Part shown: positions 1 through 10,680 of the stretch, piece by piece
Layout: each line of letters begins with the position of its first letter
Position numbering within the stretch: position 1 is the first letter of the stretch
Assembly: GCA_027924585.1 (NCBI GenBank)
Contig: BSBM01000779.1
Coordinates: 11,559,001 to 11,623,000 of the forward strand
DNA from: Larix kaempferi
Lineage: Eukaryota; Streptophyta; Pinopsida; Pinales; Pinaceae
Direction: 5' to 3'
DNA length: 64,000 nucleotides
Made by a program: the position numbers and the translations under genes
The notes under the pieces: generated by a model
Seen by the model: only the letters and a program-made list of their open reading frames with translations
The model's database searches: none
Told to the model about the DNA's origin: nothing

Positions 1-83
1 AAAGCTCCTTTTTGACGACGACATGCAACGCCGTTTTTTGTATAGAAAAAGAAGAAGAAGAAAATATTTTAACGTCCGCGAAG

Positions 84-1121
84 CTAAAAATAGCCTATGG
101 GACAAACCACTTCACATGCCGTTTTCTGCAACTCAATCCTTTTCCTATTCAACCTGATGATGAGCACCCCCAATTTTTCGACGGTCCCCTCGTTGAATAA
201 ATTATCCCAAGATTTATCTGCCAAGACACTTGCATACCTGTCCCTACTGTCCTTAAAGGCTTCACACTCTAAAATGAAATGTTTTTCTGTCTCCACTTTA
301 CCAGAGGTGTAGAAAATACACACTTTTTCTTTCCAAGCTTCTTTTGGCCTTTTCCAGCGCCCGGTCTCACAACAGAGTTGATGGGATTTATTTCTTAATT
401 GAGCAATAAGTATTTTGGCTTTCCAAGGTATATCGGCCCCTATGTACGCCTTTTGAAGCTGACTGTAGGTAGGGTTAAACTCTTCAATATAGTACTTTTT
501 CTTTCTCCCTCACTCTTTATCCCAAGTTCGTTTGTGGAACTTATTGATAACAAAAGCCTTTATCTCTTTACTATTCATGGGGCACATGTTCAAGCACATA
601 TCCCATTTACTAAGCCATTTAATATTTTGCCGCATCCGAGTCTTCTTTCTTTTCCACAATATGTCTTTGAAGACGTCCTTGGGCCATCTACCTTCTTCCA
701 TTTTCTCAACTCTTTTTAGATATCTTATTAGTCGCACCATAGCAATTGCTTCAATAGAAGCAACCCCCTTTTTACTCAGCATGATCTTGTATGGCACTGA
801 ACTCTTAATTTTGAACTTGCTTGTAATCATGTGTTTTTGAATCTTCTCTATTTGCCTCCACTGTAAGTCAGAGGTACTGCTGGCCCATACTTCACAACCA
901 TAGAGAACAACCGGGATCATTGCAATCCCAAAAAGGGTTTGCATAGTTTTCCAATCCCATAGCTCCGCCTCTCTACATCTATTTTGGAGAGCATAAAACT
1001 CTTTCCAACCTCCCATAGTTCTTTTTTTTCTGCAACTTTCCCAACTCAAGTTTTTATTGAAGTCGATTCCGAGGTACTTGTAATCTGCCACTTCTTCAAG
1101 AGTGTTGTTTTCAAAGTACAA
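84..1121 (-). pseudogene. LINE-A ORF2 C-terminal region (broken)
   Basis: Continuation of the LINE-A protein after the frameshift near 1120. It opens with a DYKYLGIDF motif, which in this family follows the RT palm. It runs through a long helical region to a TGA at 508-510, then resumes in the same frame to a C-terminal Cys/His cluster (CIFYTSGKVETEKHFILEC) near 260-320, probably a zinc-binding nucleic-acid module. No RNase H domain is visible before the terminal stop near 84, which separates this LINE from LINE-B, C and D. Function is inferred from position; the copy is inactive. Confidence 0.75.
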
Positions 1122-2352
1122 CTTATGTTGTTTGAATGTCTTCTTTTGCTAGAGAAAACTACCACTCTCGTCTTGCTAGTATTTACTTGCATCCCCACTG
1201 TTCTACAAAAGTGCTCAAGGGAAATCAAGTGTTCTTGCAATCCAAGAGCAGACTTAGCAATCAGAATAAGGTCGTCTGCATACAAAAGAAGCCTTATCAC
1301 AAACTCAGCCACGAGGGCGCCATCCCCATCCTCTAAGTTTAACCACTCTTCAAGTTTGTCAATATATAAGCAAAAAAGGGTAGGAGATAATGGGCACCCT
1401 TGCTTGACCTCGATATCACTTCTGAAGCTTTCAGAGATACCATCTGATGTTCTGATTTTGACTTTGACCTCCTCATATAGCCTATGGACAGTTGCTCTAA
1501 GATGTATAGGAACCCCAAGTTCCTCCATTCTGTGCCAAAGCTTATCTCTAGGAACCATGTCAAATTTTTTTTTGAAATCGACAAAGCAACAAAAGGCTTC
1601 CTTATTTTTCTCCCACACTTTTTCAATGATGTGCCTTAAAGTTATACCGTGATCCACCGTGGAATGTTTAGGTCTAAAACATGCTTGTCCTTTAGCACGC
1701 TTGCCCCTTTCTTCCGCCCACTTGCTAATTCTATTTTCTAGCATACTTCCAAATAGCTTTGCAAACAAGGGGTTTATCATTATGGTCCTATAGTTGGAGG
1801 GATCGTTGACATCTCCGCTCTTGAAAAGAGGTATTGCGAGGCTAGTTGTCCAATCTGTAGGGAAAGCTTGTTGAATGATGTTGTTGAAGATTCCTGTAAT
1901 GTGAGGTGCAAGAGTTTTTGAACCCCACTTTAGATATTCTGCTTGAAGTTCTACTAAATCTTTGGCTTTTCCAACACCCAACTTCTTAATTCCCACCTCA
2001 ATCTCTTGCATGGTGAAAAGCTTAGTAATGGTGGTGGTGTTGACTAGGGGGGGGGGTCAACCTTAGGATCCCGCTCATAGAGTTGCCTTGCATATTCAAG
2101 CCACTGGTCTGCTGTAATATTATTTTCAGTTTGCTTCTTGCTTGCTTGAAGTTCCTTCTAGAAAAGTTTGGGGTTATTTTTCCCAAGGAAGATTAGTTCT
2201 TCCCTCCTTGAGACCATGAAATCAACTTTTTTCTTTCTTAAAATTTGCTTGTAACCTTTTAAGTAATTTTCTTTCCGGTTCGACTCTCTCCACATTCTCC
2301 TTGCTTTTTTGCACTCCTCATCGAACCAAGCATTAACCAGAAAGCTATTTGT
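1046..2352 (-). pseudogene. LINE-A reverse transcriptase core (broken)
   Basis: Encodes the RT fingers and palm that would copy LINE RNA by target-primed reverse transcription. Seen in order: the WFDEEC linker, a DPSNYR motif, the FVDFKKKFD motif A (K where A is usual), the QGCPLSPTLF motif B and the catalytic YADD motif near 1265-1285. The region 1046-2011 is one open frame. The frame is lost near 1120, and the downstream thumb continues in another frame. The stop near 2160 lies upstream. These breaks show that the copy is inactive. Confidence 0.85.
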
Positions 2353-2989
2353 TTAAGGTTTCCTATTTTTTGCTCTTTTACGTTTTGTGAGTGCCCCTTG
2401 AATTAAATTAGTTAGCTGCTGATTATTATTTGGTTTCCTATTTTCTTTAGATTTCCTATAGTTTTTATTTAGTGCTCAATGCACAGTCGTGCAACCCAGC
2501 CATGTAATAGGGATTAAATGATAGTACTCGCATAAAAAATGCTCTTTGAGCTATGCTTAGCTGTGCATTTAATATTTGAGGTTTTTTGAGCTCAACGTAG
2601 AACATGGATGCCTTATAAGGATGTAAAGGATGTTTACTATCCTTCTTGCTCTTTGAACATTGTTTTCATTGTGCTTATGCACTTGTAAGGCCACGAGGTC
2701 TCTAAACAATGTGTTTTTATTTATTTATTTATTTATTTTTTTCGATAAAAAAAACGAAAATAGATTTTCAAAAATACATTAATCTTCAAATAATTTCATG
2801 AATTTTTTTTTTTTAAATGTCAATTCAAGATCAATATCTATCTATATATATTTTTGATGATGCAAAATGTGATTTGAAATTTAACATGTTATCGAGTCTG
2901 TTTAGTAGTTAAACAATTTACTCAACTAATTAAGAGTGAAGAAATTTAATTTTGTTGATAAGCTTTTTTTTTCTTAATTATTTTGTTTT
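2353..2989. other. Gene-free AT-rich interval
   Basis: No coding similarity seen. It holds a (TTTA)n run near 2713-2737 and several poly-T and poly-A tracts. It separates LINE-A from LINE-B. Confidence 0.6.
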
Positions 2990-3005
2990 AAATTGGACGA
3001 AGTAT
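2990..3005 (+). repeat. Left target-site duplication of LINE-B
   Basis: Sequence aaattggacgaagtat. It is repeated at 4321-4336 with one mismatch (a to g at position 11) directly after the poly(A) tract of LINE-B, as expected for target-primed reverse transcription. Confidence 0.9.
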
Positions 3006-3787
3006 TCACTTCCTGTCTGTTCACAAGGGATCTCTGGAACTTAATTGCAAACAAAGCTGTTGTGCATTTTCGATGGAACTATTGCTCTCTAAGCGATTGT
3101 CTCGATGCATGGTCTCGTAATGATACTGGGTGTACAGAACTCCCATATTTTATGATCTGGGAGGTATGGAAAGCTTGAAATCTATATATTTTTGAAAATA
3201 GAGTTCCTTTTAGGGATGGGATATGCTTTAAAACCCTTGTTGCACATAATGAATTTGTCTCTATCCACGGAGCTGTAAGGGGTAGAGATAAACTGGATAA
3301 GAATCTCCGTTATGCCCCCCCTGTGCTGATATTCCCATGTGGATTCTTTGATGGGGCTGCAGCGGGTCGGTATGGGGGGGGTGGAGCGGGTGCCACTATA
3401 CACATTTCCAACGATGTAGGGCTAAATCTGGGCAATGGATCCAACACTAGGAGTGAGTTATGTGCCCTTTGGCTCTTACTATTCTGGGCTCGGATGAGAA
3501 TGATCACATCTCTTGTAGTTTTTGGAGATTCATTATCTATTATCTCTTGGGCGAGAGGCAAGACATCACTCAATGTTATGCTTCTTAAACACTGGATGGA
3601 TGCGGCTCAGATGCTTATCCGGGACTTTCAACACATACATTTTGAACATGTATACTGGGAGGCTAATATGGAGGCGGACAAGCTATCTAAGAAGGCACTT
3701 AACTCTGAGGTTGGGGTCATCATGTGGCAAGAATGGCGGGAGGATTTTCTGATTACCCAGGGCTCTTATCATTTACATTGGACATGA
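3006..3787 (+). pseudogene. LINE-B ORF2 C-terminus: zinc-binding region plus RNase H
   Basis: The fragment opens in the zinc-finger region (CLFTRDLWNLI), has an in-frame TGA at 3176-3178 (WKA*NLYIF, consistent with CGA to TGA), then an RNase H fold. The four expected acidic residues are present: D in FFDGAAAG, E in RSELCAL, D in FGDSLSI and D in MEADKLS. RNase H would degrade the RNA strand of the RNA/DNA hybrid during retrotransposition. The 5' truncation and the stop make the copy non-functional. It is closely related in layout to the RNase H of LINE-D at 14730. Confidence 0.85.
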
Positions 3788-4320
3788 TGTTTTTTGTTTA
3801 TATATTTTTCCATTGTATGTTTTTGTTGCTCCTTATTATGCGGGTTGTTATACTTATATGTTATGTTAGCTCTATGTGCAGATCTTTCTTAGGGGCTGGC
3901 TCCAACTACTGGTTGGACGATTTTGTATACATCCTCTTCTTTTTGCGGCACTATTGTCAGTCGTTTATGGCTGCGTTTTGGTATATATAGCTCTGTTGGA
4001 TATTTTATATGATATATCTGGGGATTGGCAGCTGTGGCTGTCTGTTCTTATGACCATTTTATTTATATGATTATGGACAATTTGATGCTTCTGGTGATTT
4101 ATGGATCTGTTTCTCCTACTGGAGGGATTCCTGCTTTATATTGTGGACACATGGCACTTTATATTGGACTTTTCTGATGTAGATGATGACACATCTGGCA
4201 TTATGTCTGGCATGGTGCTCTCTAGGACAGGGTTTGAGAGCAGTTTGTATGTTTCTGACAGCTGGTGTTATTTACTATTTCGTATATTAATAGTAAGTTA
4301 AATTTTTCTGTGAAAAAAAA
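3006..4320 (+). mobile_element. LINE-B, 5'-truncated LINE with RNase H
   Basis: A complete 5'-truncated LINE insertion. It starts inside the zinc-finger/RVT C-terminal part of ORF2, continues through an RNase H domain that ends at 3787, has about 530 bp of 3' UTR and ends in an A tract (4313-4323, shared with the duplication). Both sides carry a 16-bp target-site duplication, so the ends are certain to within a few bases. The insertion ends about 240 bp before the start codon of the PPR gene, so it probably lies in or next to that gene's promoter. Confidence 0.9.
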
Positions 4321-4336
4321 AAATTGGACGGAGTAT
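4321..4336 (+). repeat. Right target-site duplication of LINE-B
   Basis: Sequence aaattggacggagtat, 15 of 16 identical to 2990-3005. It overlaps a TATA-like gagtataaag stretch (4330-4339), about 225 bp before the PPR start codon. Confidence 0.88.
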
Positions 4337-4533
4337 AAAGTTGTAATATCATACACTATAACAACTCCAAACTACGAAATTTGAAAAATATAAACAAACC
4401 ATGGAAAATAAATCGCCCAAAAAATGTACCGTCTTGGGAAAATGAGATTTGTACCAGTAGCCTCCATTAAAACTAAGGTTCAGTGGCAACCCCAAAAAAC
4501 TTAATCATAAAGAAGAAGCTTGTAATTTGAACA

Positions 4534-4581
4534 ATGGAAACCCGCTGTTTCTTTTGTGAAAATGTTGCTTTACAGGAGTAA
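4534..4581 (+). promoter_or_regulatory. Upstream ORF overlapping the PPR start codon
   Basis: An ATG in a reasonable context (acaATGg) opens a 15-codon frame that runs past the PPR ATG at 4562 in another frame and stops at TAA 4579-4581. If the transcript begins upstream of 4534, scanning ribosomes would meet this ATG first, which should lower translation of the PPR protein. It is seen in sequence; the regulatory role is inferred. Confidence 0.45.
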
Positions 4582-6217
4582 ATTTTTAAATTCGATCTTC
4601 AGAACTTCTATCAAAACACCCCACCTAGGTGTCATCAACTCCACTGTTACAGCTGCTGTTCTTAAAAAATTCCCTCCAAATATACAGCAAATTTGCCAGC
4701 TGCATGACGGCGATGGCTCATACGCCTTGCAACTGCAGGTTTGCGTTGACGGGAAATCTCTGGCAGACGGTAAGAGAGTCCATGCCAACATGATTCAAAA
4801 TGGTATAGAGTTTAACAGTTTTTTAGAAACGAAACTAGTGATAATGTACACTAAATGCGGTGGTCTGGAGGACGCACGCCAAGTGTTTGACAAAATGCGA
4901 AAACCAAATTTGGTTTCATGGACTTCTATGATCGGAGGATATGCCAGACATGGACGCAGCGTGGAAGCCCTCAGGCTGTTTTATCAAATGCAATCGTCAG
5001 GTTTACAGCCTGATAGTTTCCTTATTCCTCTCATTCTCAAAGCGTGTGCCAATGTGGGAGCTCTGGAACAGGGCAAACTGATTCATAATCGCGTTACAGT
5101 GAATGTTTTGGAGTCAAATGTATTTGTGGGAAGTGCGCTCGTAGACATGTACGCTAAATGCAGGTGTATAGAGTTTGCACGACAAGTGTTTGACAAAATG
5201 CCTGAGAAAAATCTGGTTACATGGAATGCAATGATTGCGGGTTATTCGCAAAATGGGCTGGGCGAAGAAACCCTTACACTCTTTCGCCAAATGGAATCGT
5301 CAGGTTTGATGCCCAATGTGACTTCATGGAATTCGATGATCTCTGGGTATGCACAGAGAGGACTTGAGTATGAAGCTTTGTTATTTTTGCAAGAAATGCG
5401 AGCGACTGGAGAAAAACCCAATTTTGTGACTGTGTTGTCTGTGCTTCCTGCATGTGCCAACATAGGCGCCTTGGAAAAGATTAAAGCAATTCATGGTTAT
5501 ATAATCAGGAGCGGATTTGAGTCGCATGTTTCTGTGGGAAGTGCAGTTGTAGATATGTACCGTAAATGTGGGAGTGTCATGGATGCACGCCAAATGTTTG
5601 ACAAAATGTCGGAAAGAGATGTGGTTTCATGGAGTTCAATGATTGCAGGGTATGCAATGCATGGTCATACTGAAGATGCCCTTAGACTCTTTAAGAAAAT
5701 GCAAGAGGCAGGTGCAAGGCCAGACTACATAACCTATATTGGTGTCCTTACAGCTTGTAGCCATGCAGGTCTGATTGATGAAGGCAAGCAATACATCGAG
5801 CAAATGAGTAGGGATTATGGAATCAAGCCCCGTGTGGAACACTATTCATGCTTGGTTGATCTTCTGGGTCGAGCAGGGCATCTCAAGGAAGCATACGAGT
5901 TAATCAACAAGATGCCAGTGAAGCCTAATGTGGCTGTGTGGGGTGCCTTGCTCAATGCTTGTAGAATTCATTGCAACATAGATCTAGGAGAGGTTGTGGC
6001 AGAACGGCTTTTTGTTTTGGAACCAGAAAATGCTGGAAATTTTGTGCTGTTGTCAAATATCTACTCTGCAGCTGGCAGATGGGATGATGTATCCAAAGTG
6101 AGGAAAAGAATGAGAGATAATGGGGTGCAAAAGACTCCAGGATCCAGCTGGATTGAAGTGAAAAACCATGTGCATGAATTCGTTTCTGGAGATAGAAAAA
6201 CAGTAGCATACAGCTAA
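4562..6217 (+). CDS. PLS-class pentatricopeptide repeat protein with E domain
   Basis: Intronless 551-codon gene. The first in-frame ATG is 4562; the GTG six bases earlier is not a eukaryotic start. The N-terminus is rich in K, R, S and F without acidic residues, which suits a mitochondrial or plastid targeting peptide. From about residue 65 to 440 there are tandem PPR motifs with the MYxKCG, DxMxxxxxVSWxSMIxGYAxxG and ACAxxGALExGKxIH signatures of plant PLS arrays. The E-motif region follows (YSCLVDLLGRAGHL, VWGALLNACRIH, PGSSWIEV). Such proteins bind organelle RNA base by base, and those with E or DYW ends guide C-to-U editing. The frame stops just after the HEFVSGDR motif, so no DYW deaminase is encoded. 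An out-of-frame stretch after the stop (about 6234-6270) looks like an E+ remnant. Editing by this protein would need a DYW partner supplied in trans. Confidence 0.92.
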   Translation: MLLYRSKFLNSIFRTSIKTPHLGVINSTVTAAVLKKFPPNIQQICQLHDGDGSYALQLQVCVDGKSLADGKRVHANMIQNGIEFNSFLETKLVIMYTKCGGLEDARQVFDKMRKPNLVSWTSMIGGYARHGRSVEALRLFYQMQSSGLQPDSFLIPLILKACANVGALEQGKLIHNRVTVNVLESNVFVGSALVDMYAKCRCIEFARQVFDKMPEKNLVTWNAMIAGYSQNGLGEETLTLFRQMESSGLMPNVTSWNSMISGYAQRGLEYEALLFLQEMRATGEKPNFVTVLSVLPACANIGALEKIKAIHGYIIRSGFESHVSVGSAVVDMYRKCGSVMDARQMFDKMSERDVVSWSSMIAGYAMHGHTEDALRLFKKMQEAGARPDYITYIGVLTACSHAGLIDEGKQYIEQMSRDYGIKPRVEHYSCLVDLLGRAGHLKEAYELINKMPVKPNVAVWGALLNACRIHCNIDLGEVVAERLFVLEPENAGNFVLLSNIYSAAGRWDDVSKVRKRMRDNGVQKTPGSSWIEVKNHVHEFVSGDRKTVAYS

Positions 6218-7850
6218 AAGGTAGGTGAATGTTGCAGAGCCTGGCTACAAAGTTAAAGAAAATGCTCAGGTGAGACCTTGTAGAACCAACCCTTCTACCT
6301 AGTTTTGGTATGTGATAACCTTAACATGGCTAGTTCTGGTAAGTGATAATCTCGGTTCTCACCTTGTACCTAAATTGCAGCTAGCTTAGATGACCTTGCC
6401 TGCTTGAGATAGAAGCCTGTCGCCTAGATTAAGACCAGGCCTTCACATGCCTGATGAGAATTTTGTGCAGCATGATATATAACAGGTTTTAGGAACATGG
6501 TTAGTTTGTTCTCTATAGAGAGTGTGAGAGGGTAATCAACTAACCATTCACTGCATTTATCATTAACAACATTTGCGTGAGGTGACTGATCTCTTTCTAT
6601 CAAGTTCCTCTTCAAGATTCTTGATCAATAATATTTTGAAGCGTTTCTCGTTTTCCCTAACCAAAACAGCAAGCCTGACATGTATCCATGGCAAAACAAC
6701 TTCTATTTTTGTTGTTTGAATGATGGATTTTGTTCTCTAAAGATTAGCTGGTGCTAATCAAAACGAATAACAGCCCAACTTCAATTTGCTACTAGTAATT
6801 AGAATTGATGTCGTTACGATCGAGTCAGTTTTTTTGAAATATAAGGTGTTTTAACTGCTAGAATTAACTTGTATTAAGGTATGATGCCTATGGCTGATTA
6901 TATTCTTCAATGAATTGGCATGGCATCTTACTTGCATTAAGCATGGGTTGTAAATTGATATATTGCGATATATGTTGTTTGATTGGAAGGTGGGAATCAC
7001 ATGATTTAAAAGGGTAGCATAACGTAAATGAGAATCTAATAAGTTTTGGGTTGATTTCATTTTTAGAAAAGTTAAAGAATTGAGGGATATTAACATAAAT
7101 TACCTGAACTCATACTATAACAAGAGCATGAGGTGGCAATAAATATGTTATTTTTGAAATCTAATAAAGAATTTTAAGAGGTCTTTAGTTTTGAAATGCA
7201 GAAGCTTTAGAAGAGGTCTTGTGTTACTCTTAAAATGCAAATACATGAGCAAAGATTGATAATTTATAACTAGATGCAATTGATTACAAAATAACTAAAA
7301 AAATACAACTCTACTTAATGTCCAAATATGTCATATATATAGCTAAACCTGTAACATTAAAGTTATGATGCAATTCCTAGAGGTCCATTGGAGAAAATCA
7401 TCTTTCATGTAAAATAAAAGAATAGTTAGCTTCTATAAAATAGATATTTAACAATTTCAAATATCTCTAAAAAATGCTTGTAAGAGGAATAGCCATAGCT
7501 ATAAACTGCATACAGAACACAAGCAGCTTGAAAACAGCCTAAACATACAACCAACGTAATGAAAATCTGAATTTGGGAAACATTCTAGTTTAATAGGAAC
7601 TTTGAAGTATTTTGTATCTTTGAGGTATTTCTTCTACACTTACATTCTTCCTAATCATTTTGCTTCAAAATATTTAAGACTGAGCAAATTGGCACCATGA
7701 GAAAATATGAATTGTTAATAACCTTATCCAAAACAATAGCAAGCCTTATATCCATATATCTATATCTTTAAATATTCCATGACTAGTTCAAGGTGTTTGA
7801 ATTTCATTGAGCTTACTATGAATACATATCCTCATTTAAATTATTATATT
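6218..7850. other. 3' flank of the PPR gene, no gene seen
   Basis: AT-rich sequence. A strong donor-like CTCAG/GTGAGA near 6266-6276 and an acceptor-like ttgcag near 6375-6380 could delimit a 3' UTR intron of about 110 bp, but this is weak. No further coding similarity or repeat with clear ends was recognised. Confidence 0.5.
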
Positions 7851-7865
7851 AGTTTCTAAATTAAC
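7851..7865 (+). repeat. Left target-site duplication of the SINE
   Basis: Sequence agtttctaaattaac, repeated exactly at 8047-8061 on the other side of the SINE. Confidence 0.9.
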
Positions 7866-8046
7866 ATTTTTTAAGTGTAGTTCACCGGTGTCGTGGGCTA
7901 CGTCCATGGAAAGATCAAACACCTGCTATTCACAAAGAATCAGGGTATCCCCAATGTCCATCATAACATGCCGTGAGTTAGATTTGAACTTGGGTGGGGA
8001 GTATCACAACCAATGCTCCCAACCACCCAATCTAGGCTTTGTTGAC
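7866..8046 (-). mobile_element. tRNA-derived SINE
   Basis: A short interspersed element of 181 bp on the minus strand. Reading the minus strand from 8046 there is a box A-like tagattgggtgg, then a box B-like agttcaaatct about 40 bases later, the internal RNA polymerase III promoter of tRNA-derived SINEs. A non-tRNA body ends in ccggtgaactac and a short A-rich tail (7866-7873 as T on the plus strand). Perfect 15-bp direct repeats flank it. It encodes no protein and would need LINE enzymes in trans. Confidence 0.85.
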
Positions 8047-8061
8047 AGTTTCTAAATTAAC
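8047..8061 (+). repeat. Right target-site duplication of the SINE
   Basis: Exact copy of 7851-7865. Confidence 0.9.
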
Positions 8062-8445
8062 TTCACTAGATCCAACATTGATAATATATTATTATATTAC
8101 TTTCTAAATCGATAATAAATAACTAGTAATTGGATTTTGAAGTGATTTAACAAAGTTTATAAATAAATAAAAACAAAAATAATTTACTATCTAAGTGACA
8201 TGCATGTGTCAAAGTCCATAATAAGTGGTCAAGTTTGATCAAATTTAGCAAGTCACTTATTTCAAGTCAATCAAATTCATTGAGCCCTTGTCAAACATGT
8301 TGAGTTCATTGAATCCTTGTCAAACACGTTGAGTTTTGAGGAGTATGATTACATTTAACTTAATTTAAATTTAATAGACTTATAGACTCTTTAAATAAAA
8401 TCAATAATCACGAAGATCAACTTTATAAGCTCATGTAGTGTGCAC
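8062..8445. other. AT-rich interval with a short tandem repeat
   Basis: No gene seen. Two copies of a 29-bp unit containing cttgtcaaacaygttgagtt lie near 8275-8332. Confidence 0.5.
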
Positions 8446-8638
8446 AAAATCTTTATTTCAAAACTCTATGTTTTGAAAATAAACCAAAGTTGAACTTTAA
8501 AATCTCTACACACGGTATTCTTTGTTCTTAAAATAAAGCCTTGGAAAAAAACTATTTTACTAAGGATCCTCATTTCATTATAAATATATGAAGGAAAATA
8601 TAAACCAAAATAAAATCTTTATTTCAGAACTCTATGTT
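8446..8638 (+). repeat. 166-bp tandem duplication, unit 1 and start of unit 2
   Basis: Unit 1 is 8446-8611. Unit 2 begins at 8612 with the same aaaatctttatttca and is interrupted at 8638 by LINE-C. The rest of unit 2 lies at 11058-11210. The two units share nearly all of their sequence, with scattered substitutions. Confidence 0.85.
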
Positions 8639-10680
8639 ACTCATGTCCTTTTTGTTGATGATGTATTATTGTTTCTTGGTAACTCTACAAATGAAGATCT
8701 AGAGATCCTGGAAATCTTAAATACTTTCAATTTAGCTAAGGTATGGTGATAAATTATGAAAAATATGTTTGTTATCATAATCGTTTAGATGAGGGTTCAT
8801 TATTACATTTTCATGAGCTCATGCCATTAGATTAGCTGGCTGTAGACGATGGATTTAAGTATCTTGGATTCCATTTAAAACCTAATAACTATTTAAAACA
8901 AGATTGGAATTGGTTGTTGAGCAAGATTGAAGCACGTATTAATATATGGTGCAATCGATGGTTAACAAGAGGTGGAAGAGCCATTCCGATTAAGGCAATG
9001 TTAACAGCTATTCCTGTTTATTGGATTTCATTAGCTAAAATTGGCAAAGGGGTCTTGTCTCAAATCAGGAAAAAAAAATGTTGTAGGTTCCTTTGGAGGG
9101 GTAAATCTGGTTCGAAGATTCATTGGACTGCTTGGAACTTTGTTTCAAAACCAAAAGAATATGGAGGCTAGGGCTTAAAGGAAATTCAATTGTTCGATCG
9201 TTCACTTGCTGCCAAATTTGCTTGGAATTTTATTTCGAAAAAAGGTCTATGGTAAAACATACTTAAGTCAAAATATATTGGCCAAGGTGAGATTTCAGAT
9301 TGGATAAGGATTCCAATGAAATCTAGCAGCGGGTTCAATTCATTGGCAAGCAATTATTCACACTTTTCCATTAGTTGGTTCACTTCTTGCTTGGAGGGTT
9401 GGTGATGGTGCTAAGGTTCTTCTTGGTAGGGATGGTATTTCAGGTTGTGGGCTCGCAATCTTTCTGCCTCTATCTTTGATCAATTTTTTGAATTAGAAAG
9501 GTATTTACTATCTCAATCAAGTGGTGAACATAGTTTCTTCCAATCAATTCCATCAAGGATGGTTGTCTGCAGATTAGTTGGCACTTCTGCCACAGTGGGC
9601 CTCTCTGTGGGATCTTTGGATCTTGGAAATGTGCAGAGTGCATATTTTCCTTAGAGAGGAGGAGGATGTTTATGTGTGGTCCGGTAATACTGTGGGCGGA
9701 TGCTTCACTGTTCGTCAGGCTTATTCTCGTATGTGGGGGGAGCTGTTAGATCAAGCCTAATGGTGGTGGTCAGTTTTGTGGAAGTCTTTGGCGCCTCATA
9801 GAACCAAAATCTTAATGTGGCTTGTGCTCCGAGGGAAGGTGTTGACTTGGGATTCTCTGTGCAGGAAGAACTTACAAGTTCCTAGATTCTGTTGTTTATG
9901 CAAACTAGCGAAACAAAATGTTGGACATCTTTTTGTTAATTGCCCATTTTCTACTCAAGTTTGGAATAACATAAGTCTTAGTCTTCAAATTGGTAATATT
10001 TGGTTTGGATATACAATTGAGGTGTGTTTTAAAAAATGGTTTGAAAGGGAAGACTTAAGTTTTTGGAAATATTTGCCCGACTTGGTGATCTGGGGTATTT
10101 GATCTACTCGAAACACATTAATTTTCGAAGATACTTTTAAGCCCTCATTTTAGGTCTCTGCACAAGTCATGGCTTTGTCAACTTACTTCAAAGAGGTTAA
10201 AAATTCAAAGAAAGTCCATTTAATGCTAGATCTAATATTTTATAGAAATATTTGTTGGAGATTTTGTTATGGTGTCTGTCAAGGCAACGAGAAAATATGT
10301 GGATTGGGAGGTCTACTATAGTTCTTAGAAAACCTCTATATTGAGTTCAAAGCTAACTGTGGTCATGGTTCAAATAACTGGGCCGAGTTACTGGCTTTGA
10401 GGATGTTATTGAAGCTAGCTGCCAAGGAGAAAGTTGGTGATATTCAAGTGTTGGGAGACTCATCACTGGTTGTCAATGGATGAATGGCACACATCAACTT
10501 CTAAATATACATTTGCAAGGTATTGGTAAACTTTTAAAGGAGCTGGCAGGTGCTTTCAACTCCTTTAGGATATGTCATATTTTTAGAGAACACAATGAGC
10601 GGGCATATGTTTTGTAGAAGGAAGGACTAAACATTCCAGCAGGTACGATGATATTTACAAGATTTTCAAATGGTGAGAAA
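8639..10680 (+). pseudogene. LINE-C ORF2 (RT thumb, zinc finger, RNase H), heavily mutated
   Basis: Plant L1-type ORF2 C-terminal half. Recognised in order: FVDDVLLF (catalytic DD; V where A is usual), the FKYLGFHL block (near 8850-8880), the IPIKAMLTAIPVYWIS block with FLWRGK (8980-9110), the zinc region WKSLAPHRTKILMWLVLRGK then CCLCKLAKQNVGHLFVNCPF (9780-9960), and an RNase H domain (LGDSSLVVNG near 10450). Many stops and at least three frame changes occur, for example stops near 8748, 8834, 9170 and 9253. The acidic residue near the RNase H start is not visible. It is non-functional. Confidence 0.85.

Larger units (their letters stand above)
1..2352 (-). mobile_element. LINE-A, non-LTR retrotransposon, 5'-truncated
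   Basis: Minus-strand LINE remnant running off the left edge of the window. It holds the linker before the reverse transcriptase, the RT itself and a C-terminal cysteine/histidine region, but no endonuclease. Coding similarity begins near 2352 with a WFDEEC-type linker motif and is broken by a TAG near 2160 where W is expected. The 3' end, poly(A) and target-site duplication lie outside the window. It resembles the decayed RT at 16226-17170 more than the other LINEs here, which carry an RNase H domain. It is a dead copy. Confidence 0.85.

Noticed and set aside
4101-4301. Short open frames after the LINE-B RNase H
   Set aside because: They lie in the LINE 3' UTR between the RNase H stop and the poly(A).
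4556-4561. GTG start six bases before the PPR ATG
   Set aside because: Eukaryotic nuclear genes start at ATG; 4562 is the first in-frame ATG.
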